This document shows positions 41,600 to 53,663 of a stretch of 64,000 nt of DNA, piece by piece. Location of the stretch: NCBI RefSeq assembly GCF_019320115.1, contig NC_089598.1, positions 80,558,059-80,622,058 of the forward strand, in the 5' to 3' direction. The translations under genes were made by a program, and so were the position numbers. The DNA comes from Miscanthus floridulus (Eukaryota; Streptophyta; Magnoliopsida; Poales; Poaceae). Positions within the stretch are counted from its first letter, which is position 1. The number at the start of each line of letters is the position of its first letter. The notes under the pieces are model-generated. The model was not told where the DNA came from. It saw nothing but the letters and a program-made list of their open reading frames with translations, and searched no databases.

Positions 41600-43364
41600 T
41601 TGGTCCTTGGTCAAGGGTAGTTTTATTATTTATTATGTGTTGTTTCATGAAAGAAAGACAAGACGACGTACTTTTCAGGTGGAGGGATTAGAGAATGACA
41701 GGATGTTTCGTGGTGGGGATGTCTGTGGGTTCTTCCACGATTGTTTCAATTTTGGACGAATCCATTTTAACCTACCTCCTATTTAGGTTCCTAGTATTTT
41801 TGAATTGGAACCCTGACCTGAATTATTTTTTTAAAGAAAAAGTTGGGGCACTGTTGATTTCCTATAATAATGCATCCCTGAGTTCGATAGAACACTCTTG
41901 GCTACACCAAAATTATTTAATCAGCCACCTAGAAACTCAATGTGTCTTTATTTTTACTACCCACAACAGGCATGTGTTTGGTTGGGCGACACTAGAACAA
42001 GGTAAGATACCTGTATTTGTAAAAAAAAAAGGTAAGAAACCTGTCTCATTTCATCACACAAAGGATGAGACGATTTCTAAGAGGGAATAAATCTCTCAAA
42101 TGATGGGTATCTCTTGACACGCTTCAACTAGTGTGCGATTGAGTTCATTATTGTCCCTTCGCTGCCCTCGCACATGCATTCAGGGCAAGTCTATGCCGAA
42201 CCCACCATTTTTGTTGCCATCTTCTACCTTCTACATGTCGTCGACCGTCACACTGGCACGCTTGTGGCTGATATGTTATTGGCCTTCGTCGGAATACCCT
42301 CGGGTGCGCGGGTGAGTGGTGAAGCGCGGTCCCAACCATTGTCGCGTGGTGACTGCTCACTTGGTTGAATCGTCCTATCGTGGGTTCGATTCAGCAACAG
42401 TGACTACTGATCTGATCGTGGGTCAATGGGTGTGATTTCGGTGGCTTAAGCACCCAAGACACAAAAAGGTTTTATCCTGGTTTGGGAGTCTAAGCCCTAT
42501 GTGTAGCAGTGGTGTTCTTCATGTTAGAATACTCAAACAAGTTCTTACATTGGTGGAGAGAGTCGTAGGGGAGCACTAAGCTAGTGATCTAGGTTTTTAT
42601 CTATCTCGGTTAGGTCAATCATTTCTACAAGAGCCCATGCCCAACCTTATATACTTGGAGGGCACGATGTGTACAAGTAGGGTGGTTGGCTACCATATTA
42701 TATGGGGTTTTGTCCTTACTCTTTAGTTTTGTGGTGGCGCTGAGCGCCACTCCTCGTCAATGTCATGGCTAACAGCCCTGAACCATCCCTAACATCCTCT
42801 GTTAGAGTCCAGAGCTGACCGTGAGAAGTCAAGTTCCTATTGTGCCGTGTCTAGATCTATATCCCTCATGGCGTCCGTCACACGCCAAGGACATGGCCAC
42901 CTGCATGAAGAGGCTGACCAGCTGGTCCGAGCCCCTCCACGTAGTGGCCACACGTCCATCCTTGTCGCGTTGTGTCATGCCCTAAGTGTGATCTTGAGCT
43001 AGGAGTGACTGACACAACCTCACAAAGAGCGAGGAAATAGAGCCCCGATAGGGCGTGGCACCCTACGACTCTGCTCTTGTGTCAGGTTTAGACCATCTAT
43101 CTGATTTCAAAGGAATATTTCTCACATCGGTTGGGACAGGAAGCCATTCGAGCGACGTGATAGTGTGTGCGGCCTCCCTTGATTGGCTACTACCTTCCAA
43201 GGTCAAGAGCCTCGTGGGCCAGGCCGAGCCCCCCGAGCGTAGGATTATCTCCTTGCCCTATTTGCTAGAGGCTAAGTCCTCTTTCTAAAGTGGGTTGTCT
43301 TAGGCCCATTAGGCCTTATGTGGTAGTCCAGAGTGTGTGCGTGAGCATTCATGATGAGTGTATC
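41600..43364. other. Unassigned sequence, possibly an old LTR
   Basis: No protein-coding exon is convincing. The block at 42430-42720 has features of an LTR leader (TTTTATCCTGGTTTGGGAGT, CCTTATATACTTGGAGGG), but no matching partner or termini could be found. A B-box-like GGTTCGATTCA lies at 42383-42393 without a good A box. Confidence 0.35.
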
Positions 43365-43389
43365 CACTACTAGGATTATCCACTTCTAT

Positions 43390-43560
43390 GATGATCAGCT
43401 TTCATCACTGAAGGAGCCAAATTCGTCATAATTTCAGTTTTATGATGAATTTATGACAAAAATGGTTCGTCATAGAAGTCGCGTCATTCTTGCAATTCTA
43501 TGATGATTCTAGAAATTCGTCATAGAACTGGATAGATATATGACGAAAATTGATCGTCAT
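43390..43560. repeat. Subterminal TTCGTCATAGAA repeats of the CACTA element
   Basis: TTCGTCATA(G/A) and TATGA(T/C)GA-type motifs recur at least eight times in both orientations. Such motifs are the expected binding sites for the element-encoded DNA-binding protein. Confidence 0.7.
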
Positions 43561-43862
43561 ATAACTGCTTTGGCATGCGTGGCAGGGGGCAGCCACGCTG
43601 GCGGGTGCTTTCCGTTGGAGATGCTTTTCCACGTATACATGCTATAGCCGGTTGCATTGGAGATGGTTCGAGTACGTGTCACCTTCTTATTGCACAACAT
43701 GGCCACCTCTAGTTCTTGCACGTTTTAGGTTCTTACTAGAGCACGTGTCGAGATCCTATTGTTTCACATGTCCGTTTCCTATTGGCACATGTGTCGTGTT
43801 ACGGTTGGGTCACGTGTCACTTCTTCATTGGACCAAGTGTCGTATTTTTATTGGTTGACGTG

Positions 43863-45844
43863 TGAAAGGTCCTAATATGGCTAGAGGGGGTGAATAGCCT
43901 ATTTAAAAAACTACAAATCAACTAGAGTAATTTGATTAGTATGATAAATAGCGAAATGCAAACTTGCTCTAGCTCTACAAGGGTTGCAAGCCACCTATCC
44001 AACAATTCTAGTTGCAATGAAAGCTAGACACACAATTTGCTATGATACTACTCACTAAGAGCTCTCAATCTTGCTACACTAAAGAGCTCCACTAGATGAA
44101 CTTAAATAACAAAACAAGCTCTCAATTCTAATTACACTAAAGAGCTTGTCACCACTAGTTTGCAAGAATATACAAGAGTGAGTAGGGTGATTATACCACC
44201 GTGTAGAGGGATAAACCAATCACAAGATGAATATGAAACCAATCACCGGGAGAATATCAAATGGCAAGAGACAACCAATTTTTCTCCCGAGGTTCACATG
44301 CTTGCCAACACGCTAGTCCCTATTTTGTCGACCAACACTTGGTGGTTCGGTGGCTAAGAGGTGTTTCACAAACCTCGTCCACACGATTGGACACTGCAAG
44401 AACCTACCCACAAGTGAGGTAACTCAATGACACGAGCAATTTACTAGAGTTACCTTTCGGCACTCCGCCGGGGAAGGTACAACTCCCCTCACAATCACCG
44501 GAGACGGCCACGAACAATCACCAACTCGTGCCGATCCTCCACCGCTGCACCAGGCCGTCTAGGTGGTGGCAACCACCAAGAGCAACAAGCGAAATCCGCA
44601 GCAAAACACGAATACCAAGTGCCTCTAGATGCAATCACTCAAGCAATGCACTTGGATTCTCTCCTAATCTCACAAAGATGATGGATCAATGATGGAGATG
44701 AGTGGGAGGGCTTTGGCTAAGCTCACAAGGTTGCTATGTCAATGAAAATGTGCAAGAGAGTGAGCTTGAGCCGGCCATGGGGCTTAAATAGAAGCCCCCA
44801 CGAAATAGAGCCGTTGGGCTCCTCACTGCACTGAACACGGGCCGACCGGACGCTCTGGTCAGATTGACCGGACGCTGGACCTCAGCGTCCGGTCATGCGA
44901 TGTGCGCCACGTGTCATCAGCTTCAAATGCCGTTCACCCGATTTCAATGGTCAATTAATGATCGGACGCGTCAGTTAGAAAGCGACCGGACACTGGACCT
45001 CAGTGTCCGGTCGTTTCCAGTAAGGTTCCAAACGTGAATTTTCACGACCGGACGCGTCCGGTCATGCTCGACTAGACTCACCCAGCGTTCGGTCACTCAA
45101 TGTCTTTTCTGTATGCCCCATGTCAGCGTACGTCAGCACTGACCGGACGCACCCTGTCAGCGTTCGGTCATAGAGCGGCCCAACATCCGGTCGATTGACC
45201 GACGCCAGCATCTCGCTGTTACACCTGACCGGACACGCCGGTCCAACCGAGGCCAATGTTCGGTCACACCCAGTGACCTCTGTCTTTTCTGTCTAGGGCC
45301 CCGGTGGCACCGTCGGACTGTCCGCACTCTACGGGCGGACACTCCGTCGGTGGAGTTTCTTACCCTTGCACCTAAACTCCACCACCCTTGATCAAATGTG
45401 CCAACCACCAAGTGTCTCACCTTGTGCACATGTGTTAGCATATTTTCACAAACATTTTCAAGGGTGTTAGTACTCCACTAGATCCTAAATGCATATGCAA
45501 TGAGTTAGAGCATCTAGTGGCACTTTGATAACCGTATTTCAATACGAGTTTCACCCCTCTTAATGGTACGGCTATCTAACCTAAATGTGATCACACTCGC
45601 TAAGTGTCTTGATCACCGAAACAAAATGGCTCCTACTATTTATACCTTTGCCTTGAGCCTTTTGTTTTTCTCTTTCTTCTTTTCTAAGTTCAAGCATTTG
45701 ATCATCACCATGCCATCACCATCATCATGATCTTCGCCATTGCTTGATCACTTGGAGTAGTGCTACCTATCTCATAATCACTTTGATAAACTAGGTTAGC
45801 ACTTAGGGTTTCATCAATTAACCAAAACCAAACTAGAGCTTTCA
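43863..45844. mobile_element. Solo LTR with 5-bp target duplication
   Basis: This 1982-bp LTR starts TGAAAGGTCCTAATATGGCT and ends CTAGAGCTTTCA, flanked by ACGTG (43858-43862 and 45845-45849). There is no internal region, so it is the product of LTR-LTR recombination. Start and end resemble those of the LTRs at 11004 and 19947, implying the same superfamily. Its middle (44840-45350) carries a similar but different array of GACCGGACGC and GCGTCCGGTC motifs. Confidence 0.92.
44840..45350. repeat. GACCGGACGC / GCGTCCGGTC array in the solo LTR
   Basis: More than a dozen copies or near-copies in both orientations are separated by 15-40 bases (for example GACCGGACGCTGGACCTCAG followed by CGTCCGGTC). 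The arms would pair as hairpins in RNA or single-stranded DNA. The shared core with the Copia-like LTR is CCGGAC/GTCCGG. Confidence 0.85.
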
Positions 45845-45849
45845 ACGTG

Positions 45850-46110
45850 GCATGACCACAATACCTCGTGTGTCTTTCTTTTACTCGACCACATGTCTCG
45901 ATGCTGTACGTCCGCGTGTCAGTATTTTATTGAGCCACGTGTCGTGTCCTGAGCTACCAACATGTCTTTTTTTGATTTGACCACGTGGTAGGATGGATTT
46001 GTACCACATATTTTGTTTGTATTGGCCCACATACCCTGTGTGGCTATTACATGTGTCATTCACTGGTTTGTCCACATGTCAGATTCTCATTTAACATGCC
46101 TGTGCCGAAT
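45850..46110. repeat. CACGTGTC-type repeats of the CACTA element, second part
   Basis: Units of roughly 30-40 bases with TTATTGGNCCACGTGTC or CCACATGTC recur here and in 43640-43862, on both sides of the solo LTR. The LTR insertion thus split one array. The core CACGTG is an E/G-box sequence. Confidence 0.7.
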
Positions 46111-46329
46111 CTACCACATGCACACCAATCATTACATCAAAGAAAATGATTTTAGATCAACACTGCTACACAAAATGACTACATGCATAATTATATTGAA
46201 CCTGAATCAAATAACAACAGTTCAGGTCAGCAGCAAACCACTGACAGAGTTCACATATCAAGCCATCAAAATTTGACATCAAAATAGCAAACAAACCACA
46301 TGTTCACTGCATCAACAAGACTAAGAGTT

Positions 46330-48110
46330 ACCAACACTTAAGAGCATGATATGCTCACAGAGCTTATTGTACTCATCATGTTGCTGTTTTTTGAACTTCT
46401 TAAACTCCCTATCAGTATTTTTTGCCTTCCTCTTCAGTTGATCCACTTGTTTGGCGAGGATAGTTGAACTTTTCTAATGAGCAGCAAGCCATTCCCAAAG
46501 TCTAGAGTAGCTTGTCCGGATACTAGCATTCTTCAAAGAAAATGTGTTGCAGCTAGCCTGGGAGAGGACCTTGGAAACAACATTAGCAACAGGTTCTGCT
46601 CGTATAGTTTCCATAGCTTTCTATGAAAACCAAGGAGCAAACATTGGGAAGAGGGCTTAAATTGCAGAACTAAGAGATTATTTCAGTACAAGTAATGCAT
46701 AGGTCTTCCTCAGCCTACTGCCGACAGAGATTCATAAGCACAATGCATAGGTAACATATTAATTGTTGTAATATTACAACGTCAAAATAATGGTGCCACT
46801 TTAGGCTCCTCCTACTTTTTCTTCTTTTATGCTAATAGCTTCAGTAGATTTCAAGGAAAGCAAATGAAGGTACTTACCACTGCTTCTCTTGTAGCATCGC
46901 TCAGTCCCGTGTTGCTACTGGTATGGAAGTTATTGAAGATTCCCACTTCATCAACATCTTCATGAGGTCGATCATGTTCTTCAATGAGCACTTGTTGATC
47001 GTGTCCTACGTCCTTCCTATTTTTGTCCTTCTATTAAAATTGCACATGTCTTTCTGTTGATACAAAAGGCATTGCATATTTGATATAAAAAGAGTAACAC
47101 AACCATCACTTACATATGCTTGTAGGTGGGCAATATAGGAGCGAGATCCTATAACCTGGTGGCACTTGACTTTTGCATGGTTTCGCTTGTTCTGCTCTGA
47201 GACAGCCTATAACCATAATTGTATTAGACTACAGCACAAGTAGACCACATAAAGACTAGACAAGAAATAAATGAGTTCACACACCTTGTTCTTGGAACTT
47301 AACCACATGTGAACAAGCGCACACCACTATGCATCATTCATGCAAGACACAGGAGAGGTATTTCTGATTTTATCAGCAGGGATGTTGTTGAAGTAAGATC
47401 GCTTGAACCTATAGCGTGTCTGTCGTACAACAGACTAGAATATATTCGTGCATGCTTCTTTTGTTGCTTCATCATTGTCATCAATGGCTAGCCTCAATTG
47501 CAGAAAGTGTGAATGCAAATTAAATCTATTATTAAGTTGCTCAAGGCAGAGTTGAATGTCAACAGAGGATATACATACTTACAGATAGCTTGGCCACAAA
47601 TCCATTGAGATGTTCGATCCATTGCTTGTAATGTTTCCAGTGCGGGAAAATTGATACTTGAGACCTGACTACTACACTTGTATCTGAGGCAAACTTGGTA
47701 GCTTGCAATGGATAATGTGGCCTTCTATTCCCATTGACAACCGAGATGGGCATCCTTGTTCCTATTGATTTGGTGGTTTTGTGAAGCCCAACCCCTTAGT
47801 TGCTTGCCTCGACTTCCTCGCTCTTCTCTGTAATGGTATTACATAGTTTTCATACATTCAGATTGTTAGAAAAGTAACATGGATATCAAATAGTGTGACT
47901 TGATTTATAGACATGTCTAAGGTAGTACCAACCTTCGCAAGTTTGGTCATTCTGCTGGTGGGAAGGTGGAGTCTCCTCTTTGGCATGGCTAAGGTCATCT
48001 TCACATGACCAGTCCCTCATAGGGCTTTGTTCGCCTTGTGCGTGCTGACTTTTGGACCTAGTTGGAACTACAAGATGCTGCAACTCTGCTGGACTAGTTG
48101 GCTTCACTCT
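46330..48110 (-). pseudogene. CACTA ORF1-type transposase (Transposase_24-like), decayed
   Basis: Exon-like blocks in order on the minus strand: 48107-47937 (ends at a GT donor), 47835-47581 (TKSIGTRMPISVVNGNRRPH, YPLQATKFASDTSVVVRSQ, HWKHYKQWIEHLNG), about 47490-47291 (RSYFNNIPADKIRNTSPVS, WCALVHMWLSSKNK), about 47190-47105 (SEQNKRNHAKVKCHQVIGSR), 47035-46880 and 46620-46330 (a coiled-coil tail ending CEHIMLL). The SEQNKRN-K...GSRSY motif is the hallmark of plant CACTA ORF1 proteins, which are thought to bind subterminal repeats. In-frame stops occur, among them TAG before WCALV where glutamine is expected and TAA near 47805. Confidence 0.8.
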
Positions 48111-48194
48111 CTTGGATTGCCATTGCTGGTATTTATTAACATGTCACTTGTTTTAAGTAGCCTCCTATTATAAACCTATATCTCCTAACATTAT

Positions 48195-49402
48195 TGTCGG
48201 GTATCGATATTAGGGATACCCAAAGCAAGGAGGTTAGCACCCACGCAGACTTCCCTAGATGAAGCAAGATATATTAAAAGGTCTCATCCGACCCCAAGGC
48301 CACGGGGGTCTCACCTAAGGCCGCGGGCTCCGCCTCGCCCGACCCCTAGGACGTAGTTTTTGCCTCACCCACCCCCGTGGGTGTGGGCTCCATCTTGCCC
48401 GACCCCAAGGCCATAGGCCCAATCTCACCCGACCCCTTGGGTGCGGGATTCGTCTCGCCCGACCCAAGGATGCGATTTCCACCTCGCTCAACCCTTGGGT
48501 GCGAGCTCCGTCTCACCTGACCCTAAGGCCGTAGGGGTCTCACCTAAAGCCATGGACTCCACCTTGCCTGTCCCCTTAGGTGCGGGCTCCGTCTCGCCCA
48601 ACACCAAGGGCGTGGTTTCCATCTCATCCGACGGGGACCCGTACCACCATCAACCAGTCCAGGTCCAAGCGTATGGGCCTAGGTCAAAACTCTGACATCA
48701 GGGAAGAAACTAGCATGCCTCGATGTAACCCATGGCCATGATGGGCCATACCTAAGGATTCACGTCAAGAACAGTATTGGGCATGCTGGTGTTGTTTGCC
48801 TAACCCTCATACAAACGCTGACAAGCATGTTAGTTCACCACCACATCCGCCGAGACAGAATGGAACGCCATGACCAGTAGATGATGCCTATGCATGGCGT
48901 CAATGACAAACAGGGCCACAATGTGGAGCCATCCCTATTGACGTCTATAGGGTCAGCGAGACCCGCATGAAGAGGAAGAAGGACCCAGCGATCCTAGAAG
49001 CCTTCTTCTCTCTCTGGTTCTTCTCCTTTTCCTCCGTTGTAACCTATGCTCTCCCTTCGCCTATAAAAGGGGAAGCAAGGCACCTCATGAAAAGGGGAAT
49101 CTAGATCGGCACAAGACCGAACCACGAGATAAAAACACAAGTGCACAACACGAGCACATGGCTAAGCAGCAATCGAGCTCTCATCACCCATTCATTCCTT
49201 TCACTAGAGACTTGGGATCCTTTCCCTCTCTTGCCTGTTTGTAATCCCTACTGCAAACCAAGTGTCGGTAAGACGAGCAGTAGCAAACTGGATGTAGGGA
49301 TGTTTCGCCTGAACCAGTATAAACCCTTGGGTCCTCCTAGCACACCATCCGAGCGAGACGCGCAAATACAAATTTACTCATCAGTGGTCAAAAACACCAA
49401 TA
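48195..49402 (+). repeat. 5' LTR of gypsy-1
   Basis: This begins TGTCGGGTATCGATATTAGG. The TATA box CTATAAAAGG is at 49061-49070, and it ends near CACCAATA at 49402. The usual CA end has drifted. About 340 bases downstream of TATA, the GTTGGCGCGCCAGGTAGGGG block follows. Confidence 0.85.
48279..48636 (+). repeat. Tandem repeats in the U3 part of the gypsy-1 LTR
   Basis: About ten degenerate units of 30-40 bases are built from CTCGCCCGACCCCAAGG and GTGCGGGCTCCGT-type blocks. Arrays of this kind lie upstream of the TATA box in several grass gypsy LTRs. Confidence 0.75.
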
Positions 49403-49421
49403 GTTGGCGCGCCAGGTAGGG
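49403..49421 (+). promoter_or_regulatory. Primer binding site block of gypsy-1
   Basis: GTTGGCGCGCCAGGTAGGGG directly follows the LTR. The same block follows the gypsy-2 LTR (54134) and, in altered form, the LTR at 2018. Confidence 0.75.
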
Positions 49422-49539
49422 GCTTTTTGCCCATTTTGACGTCCACATCAGGCCTTGGATGGCTAGTCACAGCGTCAGCTAGGTCCTAAGCATGCATGTG
49501 CACTTCATGAACCTGGACTTCATCGTCATGATAGGAAGA

Positions 49540-52500
49540 GAGTTGGTGTAGGCTCCCATCGCCATCCAACCTCTCCACTCCGCTAGCCTCGACGCGATCA
49601 CCAAGGCGCTTGAGGAGCTGCGGCTACACGCACCAGAGGCCTGTGCCCCTAGGAGCAACTAGCTCCTCGGCTCCAATTATGGGAGGCTAGAACGCTAGCT
49701 CAGCGCCTTCCTAGGACCCTAACCATTCCGGGAGGACCTAGGCCACCTCACCTTCTCGTTCGCCAACGTCATGACATAGCTTGCCAGAGGAGATTCTCTT
49801 TCCCCAGAATACCTCATTCAGAGCATCCCGATAGTGCTCTTGTTCGGTCTGCGCAACGCCGCTAAGACCGTTGGCCACCTTGTGGTGCAATGCATGCCTC
49901 CACCCCCCACAAACGACGAGTTCATTGGGATGACCGAATATGTCGCGGAATCTTTTCACGACCTCCTCGTAGGAGAATTAGAGTCACCCTCCAACTCTAA
50001 CTCTGGCAGGGGGAGCCATCACCCCTCTCATGAATGTTTCATGGCAAGTACCCCTGAGGGGTACGTCAAAAGCATCCATGAGGGAGAGGCTACCCCAACG
50101 AATGACTTCGACGATGAGGTCAAGGGGGATGCAGGGGCCCCACCTCGCCTACGGGTAGAGCAGCTGAAGGCTCGGCACCAAGAGCTCGAGGAAGCATGAC
50201 TCTAGCTCAAGCAGGAATGCACGGATCTCGAACGAGAGATCGAGCGCCACGGAGACGGTGGGCGTGTGCACGCTGTGGCCTGTGACATGAACTAGAGGAT
50301 CATTGAGGACGATGAAGCCCTTCCACACTTCACCCGGGCAAGCCAAAACATCGCTGCTGTGGTGGACTTGCTCCGGGGGCTTCTGAGGCCCATGACACCA
50401 GAGGATGTGGCGGCGCAATAGGTCGAGAGCTCGCTGTCCCGATGACATGAGCTCGACGCCAGCTAGTGTGTGCCCTCAGAGCAACCCAATAGGGACATGT
50501 CAGTCCACCAGGCGTAGCAAGGTGACAGGCTACACGTCACGGTCCCGGTGCATGAACATCTTGGCCTCCACCATGACACGTGCAACACCCTCGACGCCTG
50601 TGGGCGTACCCACAGTGATGTGAGGGAGGAGGCTAGCCACGGCTACCACCCTCGTCATGGTAGATGCTACGATAGTGGTGAAGATCGAAGCTCGAGCGCC
50701 GACTTGCCAGGACCTTAGGCCTTTGGTCGACACATCCTCAACGCCGCCTTCCTACCGTGGTACCGACCGCCGACCAATATCCCAAAATACTCTAGAGAAA
50801 CAAACCCTGGACTGTGGCTTGAGGATTATCGGCTTGCTTGCCAAGCCGGTGGAGCGGATAATCATGATTTCATTATCCACAACCTTCCATTGTTCCTAGC
50901 CAATTCGGCACGAACGTGGTTGGAACACCTTCCGCACAACCGAATCTAAAGTTGGGCGGACCTAAAAGAGATCTTTGTGTTAAACTTCTAGGGCACATAC
51001 GCACGTCCTGGGAACCCATGGAATCTCAAAAAACTATCGATAGAAGTCCCGGGAAACTCTTGTGGGTACATCTGGCGCTTCTCCCGACAGTGCAATGAGC
51101 TACCCAATGTCGCCGATGCTGATGTCATAGGAGCTTTCCTATCTGAGACCACCTGTGAGTCCCTGGTTCACAAGCTAGGATGTAAGGGCCCACGAACCAC
51201 TAAGGAGCTCCTCGACATCGCCACCAGCCATGCCTCAGGCGAGGAGGCGGTCGGGGCGATTTTTGACCGCCTCAAAGGCAAGGCAAAGTGGTACGAGGAC
51301 ATCAGCAAAGGCGCCTCCAACCGTCCCAACAAAAAGGAGAACAAGCAGCGGCACGAGGGCTCGCTCGTGGCCACCGCCGACTGCAAAGGGGGTCGAAAAC
51401 CCATCGAGGGTACCCTAGACCACATCGAGAAGCTGCTCGAAGGGCCATGCCTGAACCATGATTTCCCCATCAAACACCTATATAAGGACTACGTCCTCAT
51501 GAAGTGATTCTTGTCTAGAGGCTCCAACAAGGGGGGGCATAGGAAGGAGCCCATGCCGACCACAGACAACGCCGAGGGGAAGGACGGTGGATTTCTAGCG
51601 CTAGATGGCTACCTCATGATCTTCGGAGGGTCAACGGTCTATGACTCCAAGCGCCGCTAGAAGCTTGTGCACTGTGAGGTCTATACGGCCGAGCTATCCA
51701 TGCCTACCTTTCTCCAATGGTCGGAGTCTACCATAACCTTTGATCAGACCGACCACCCGGAAAGCATCCTGCAACCAAGAAGATATCTGCTCGTGGTTGA
51801 CACAGTCATTGGCATGAAGCGGCTCACCAAAGTGCTAATGGATGGAGGCAGCGGCCTCAACATCATGTACGCTGAAACGCTCAATGCCATGGGCATCGAC
51901 TGAGCATGCATTTGGCTTACCGGGGCACCTTTCCATGGCATTATGCCAGGAAAGTAGGCTGTACCACTTGGGCAGATCGATCTGCCCATCACCTTCGGGG
52001 ATCCGACCAATTACAAGATGGAGACCCTTACCTTTGAGGTGGTCAGGTTCCATGAAACCTACCATGCCATCCTAGGATGTCTATGCTACGCGAAGTTTAT
52101 GGCCATCCCCAACTACACCTATCTGAAGTTGAAGATGCCGGGTCCACGCGGGGTCATCACCATTAGCACCTCCTTCTAGCGCACCTATGAGTGTGAGGTC
52201 GAGTGCTATGAACATGCCATGGCAATTGTCACCTCCAAAGAGCTTGTGGCCATTAGGGAGGAGATCGTCGAAGAAATGCCTGACCCTAAGTGGTCGGCTA
52301 GGTCTTTCGAGCCTGTAGAAGGCGCCAAAGAGGTCCTCATAGACCCTAGCGGCTTTGAGGGCAAAGTGGTGCGCATTGGCACCACGCTTTCCTCTGAATA
52401 GGAAAGCACGCTCGTCGACTTCCTCTGCGCCAACAGAGACATCTTTGCGTGGAGACCCTTAGACATACCAGGCATTCCAAGAGAAGTCGCCAAGCACGCC

Positions 52501-53540
52501 TTGAAGATCAGGCCAGGCTCCAATTCAATGAAGCAACGCCTGTGTCGCTTCAATGAGGAGAAATGCAGGGCCATCAGTGAGGAGATTGCGAAGCTTTTGG
52601 TGGCCGGGTTCATCAAGGAAGTATACCACCTCGAGTGGTTAGCCAATCCTGTTCTTGTATGAAAAAAGTGTGGGAAATGAAGAATGTGTGTCGACTACAC
52701 AGGTCTCAACAAAAGCGTGTCCGAAGGATCCATTTCCTTTGCCACGCATAGACCAAGTAGTCGACTCGACCTCAGGGTGCAAAACCCTTTGCTTCCTTGA
52801 TGCGTACTTTGGGTACCATCAAATCATGATGAAAGAGTCCGACCAGCTCGTGACATCTTTCATCACCCCATTCAGATCATACTACTACGTCACAATGCCG
52901 TTTGGCCTAAAGAACGCGGGAGCTATGTACCAACACTGCATGCTCAAGTGTTTTGGGGATCTCATCGGGCGAACCATTGAGGCCTACGTGGATGACATCG
53001 TGGCCAAATCCAATTAGGCTAACCAGGTCATAGCCAACCTAGAGCAGACCTTCATGAACCTCTGAACAAATGGCATTAAACTCGACCCCGAGAAGTGCAT
53101 TTTTAGAGTCCCAAGGGTATGCTGCTAGGTTTTATCATCTCTGAGCATGGCATCGAGGCCAACCCAGAGAAGATCTCTGCCATCATGAGAATGGGTTCGA
53201 TTCAGAACATAAAGGGGGTACAACGAGTTATAGGGTGCCTCGCCACACTTAGCCACTTTATCTCACACCTCGACGAATGAGGTCTCCCCCTCTATCGGCT
53301 TTTAAAGAAGGCCGGCCATTTTGAATGGACGCCCGAGGCCCAGGAGGCACTTGACATGGTCAAGCAACTTCTGATGAAGGCCCCGATCCTAGTCCCTTCG
53401 ACCGATGGGGAACCGCTTCTACTCTACATTGCGGCCACCACGCAAGTGGTCAGCGCTGCCCTAGTGGTAGAGTGAGAAGAAGAGGGACACACCCTCAAGA
53501 CCATCGATGGTGAAGTGTTCATTAATGCCTGGAAGATCGA
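49540..53540 (+). pseudogene. gag-pol remnant of gypsy-1
   Basis: Recognisable pieces, interrupted by frame changes and stops. Gag is at about 49800-51510 (LFGLRNAAKTVGHLVVQCMP; RLKGKAKWYEDISKG). The protease region (51667-51903) has VLMDGGSGLNIMYAETL, where the active-site motif is DGG. Reverse transcriptase is at about 52400-53017 (FLDAYFGYHQIMMKESD, MPFGLKNAGAMYQ, AYVDDIVAKSN), with the catalytic YVDD kept. RNase H starts near 53320 (HFEWTPEAQEALDMVKQLL, PLLLYIAATTQVVSAALVVE). Integrase is absent. It cannot make a functional polyprotein. Confidence 0.85.
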
Positions 53541-53663
53541 ACAACTATGTTGCTTTTACCCTTAATTTACGCACATTTTCTCTTATTAGTTTCGCTATCA
53601 ACTCCTCGATCTTTAGTGACACCTGACCCTAGCAACGGTAGGGGGTTGGGCTCCCTCGGGGGC

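Larger units (their letters stand above)
43365..48194 (-). mobile_element. CACTA transposon, left portion, interrupted by a gypsy insertion
   Basis: The terminus CACTACTAGGATTATCC starts at 43365 and is followed by inverted and direct ATTCGTCATAGAA-type repeats (43390-43560), then a zone of CACGTGTC-type repeats. An ORF1-type transposase gene runs on the minus strand at 46330-48110. The element is split by a solo LTR at 43863-45844 and cut at 48195 by a gypsy LTR. The other half, expected to hold the TnpD-like transposase and the second terminus, would lie beyond the window. Confidence 0.82.
48195..53663 (+). mobile_element. Decayed gypsy LTR retrotransposon (gypsy-1), 3' part lost
   Basis: A 5' LTR (48195-49402), a primer site, and gag, protease, reverse transcriptase and part of RNase H follow in gypsy order. 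Many stops are present. After RNase H (about 53540) the sequence jumps to a terminal PPT-like stretch (TAGGGGGTTGGGCTCCCTCG), so integrase is deleted. A second gypsy element starts exactly after that stretch. The preceding flank is the CACTA element. Confidence 0.85.

Noticed and set aside
42330..42400. tRNA or SINE suggested by GGTTCGATTCA
   Set aside because: Only a B box is good; no A box at the right distance, no tail and no flanking duplication.
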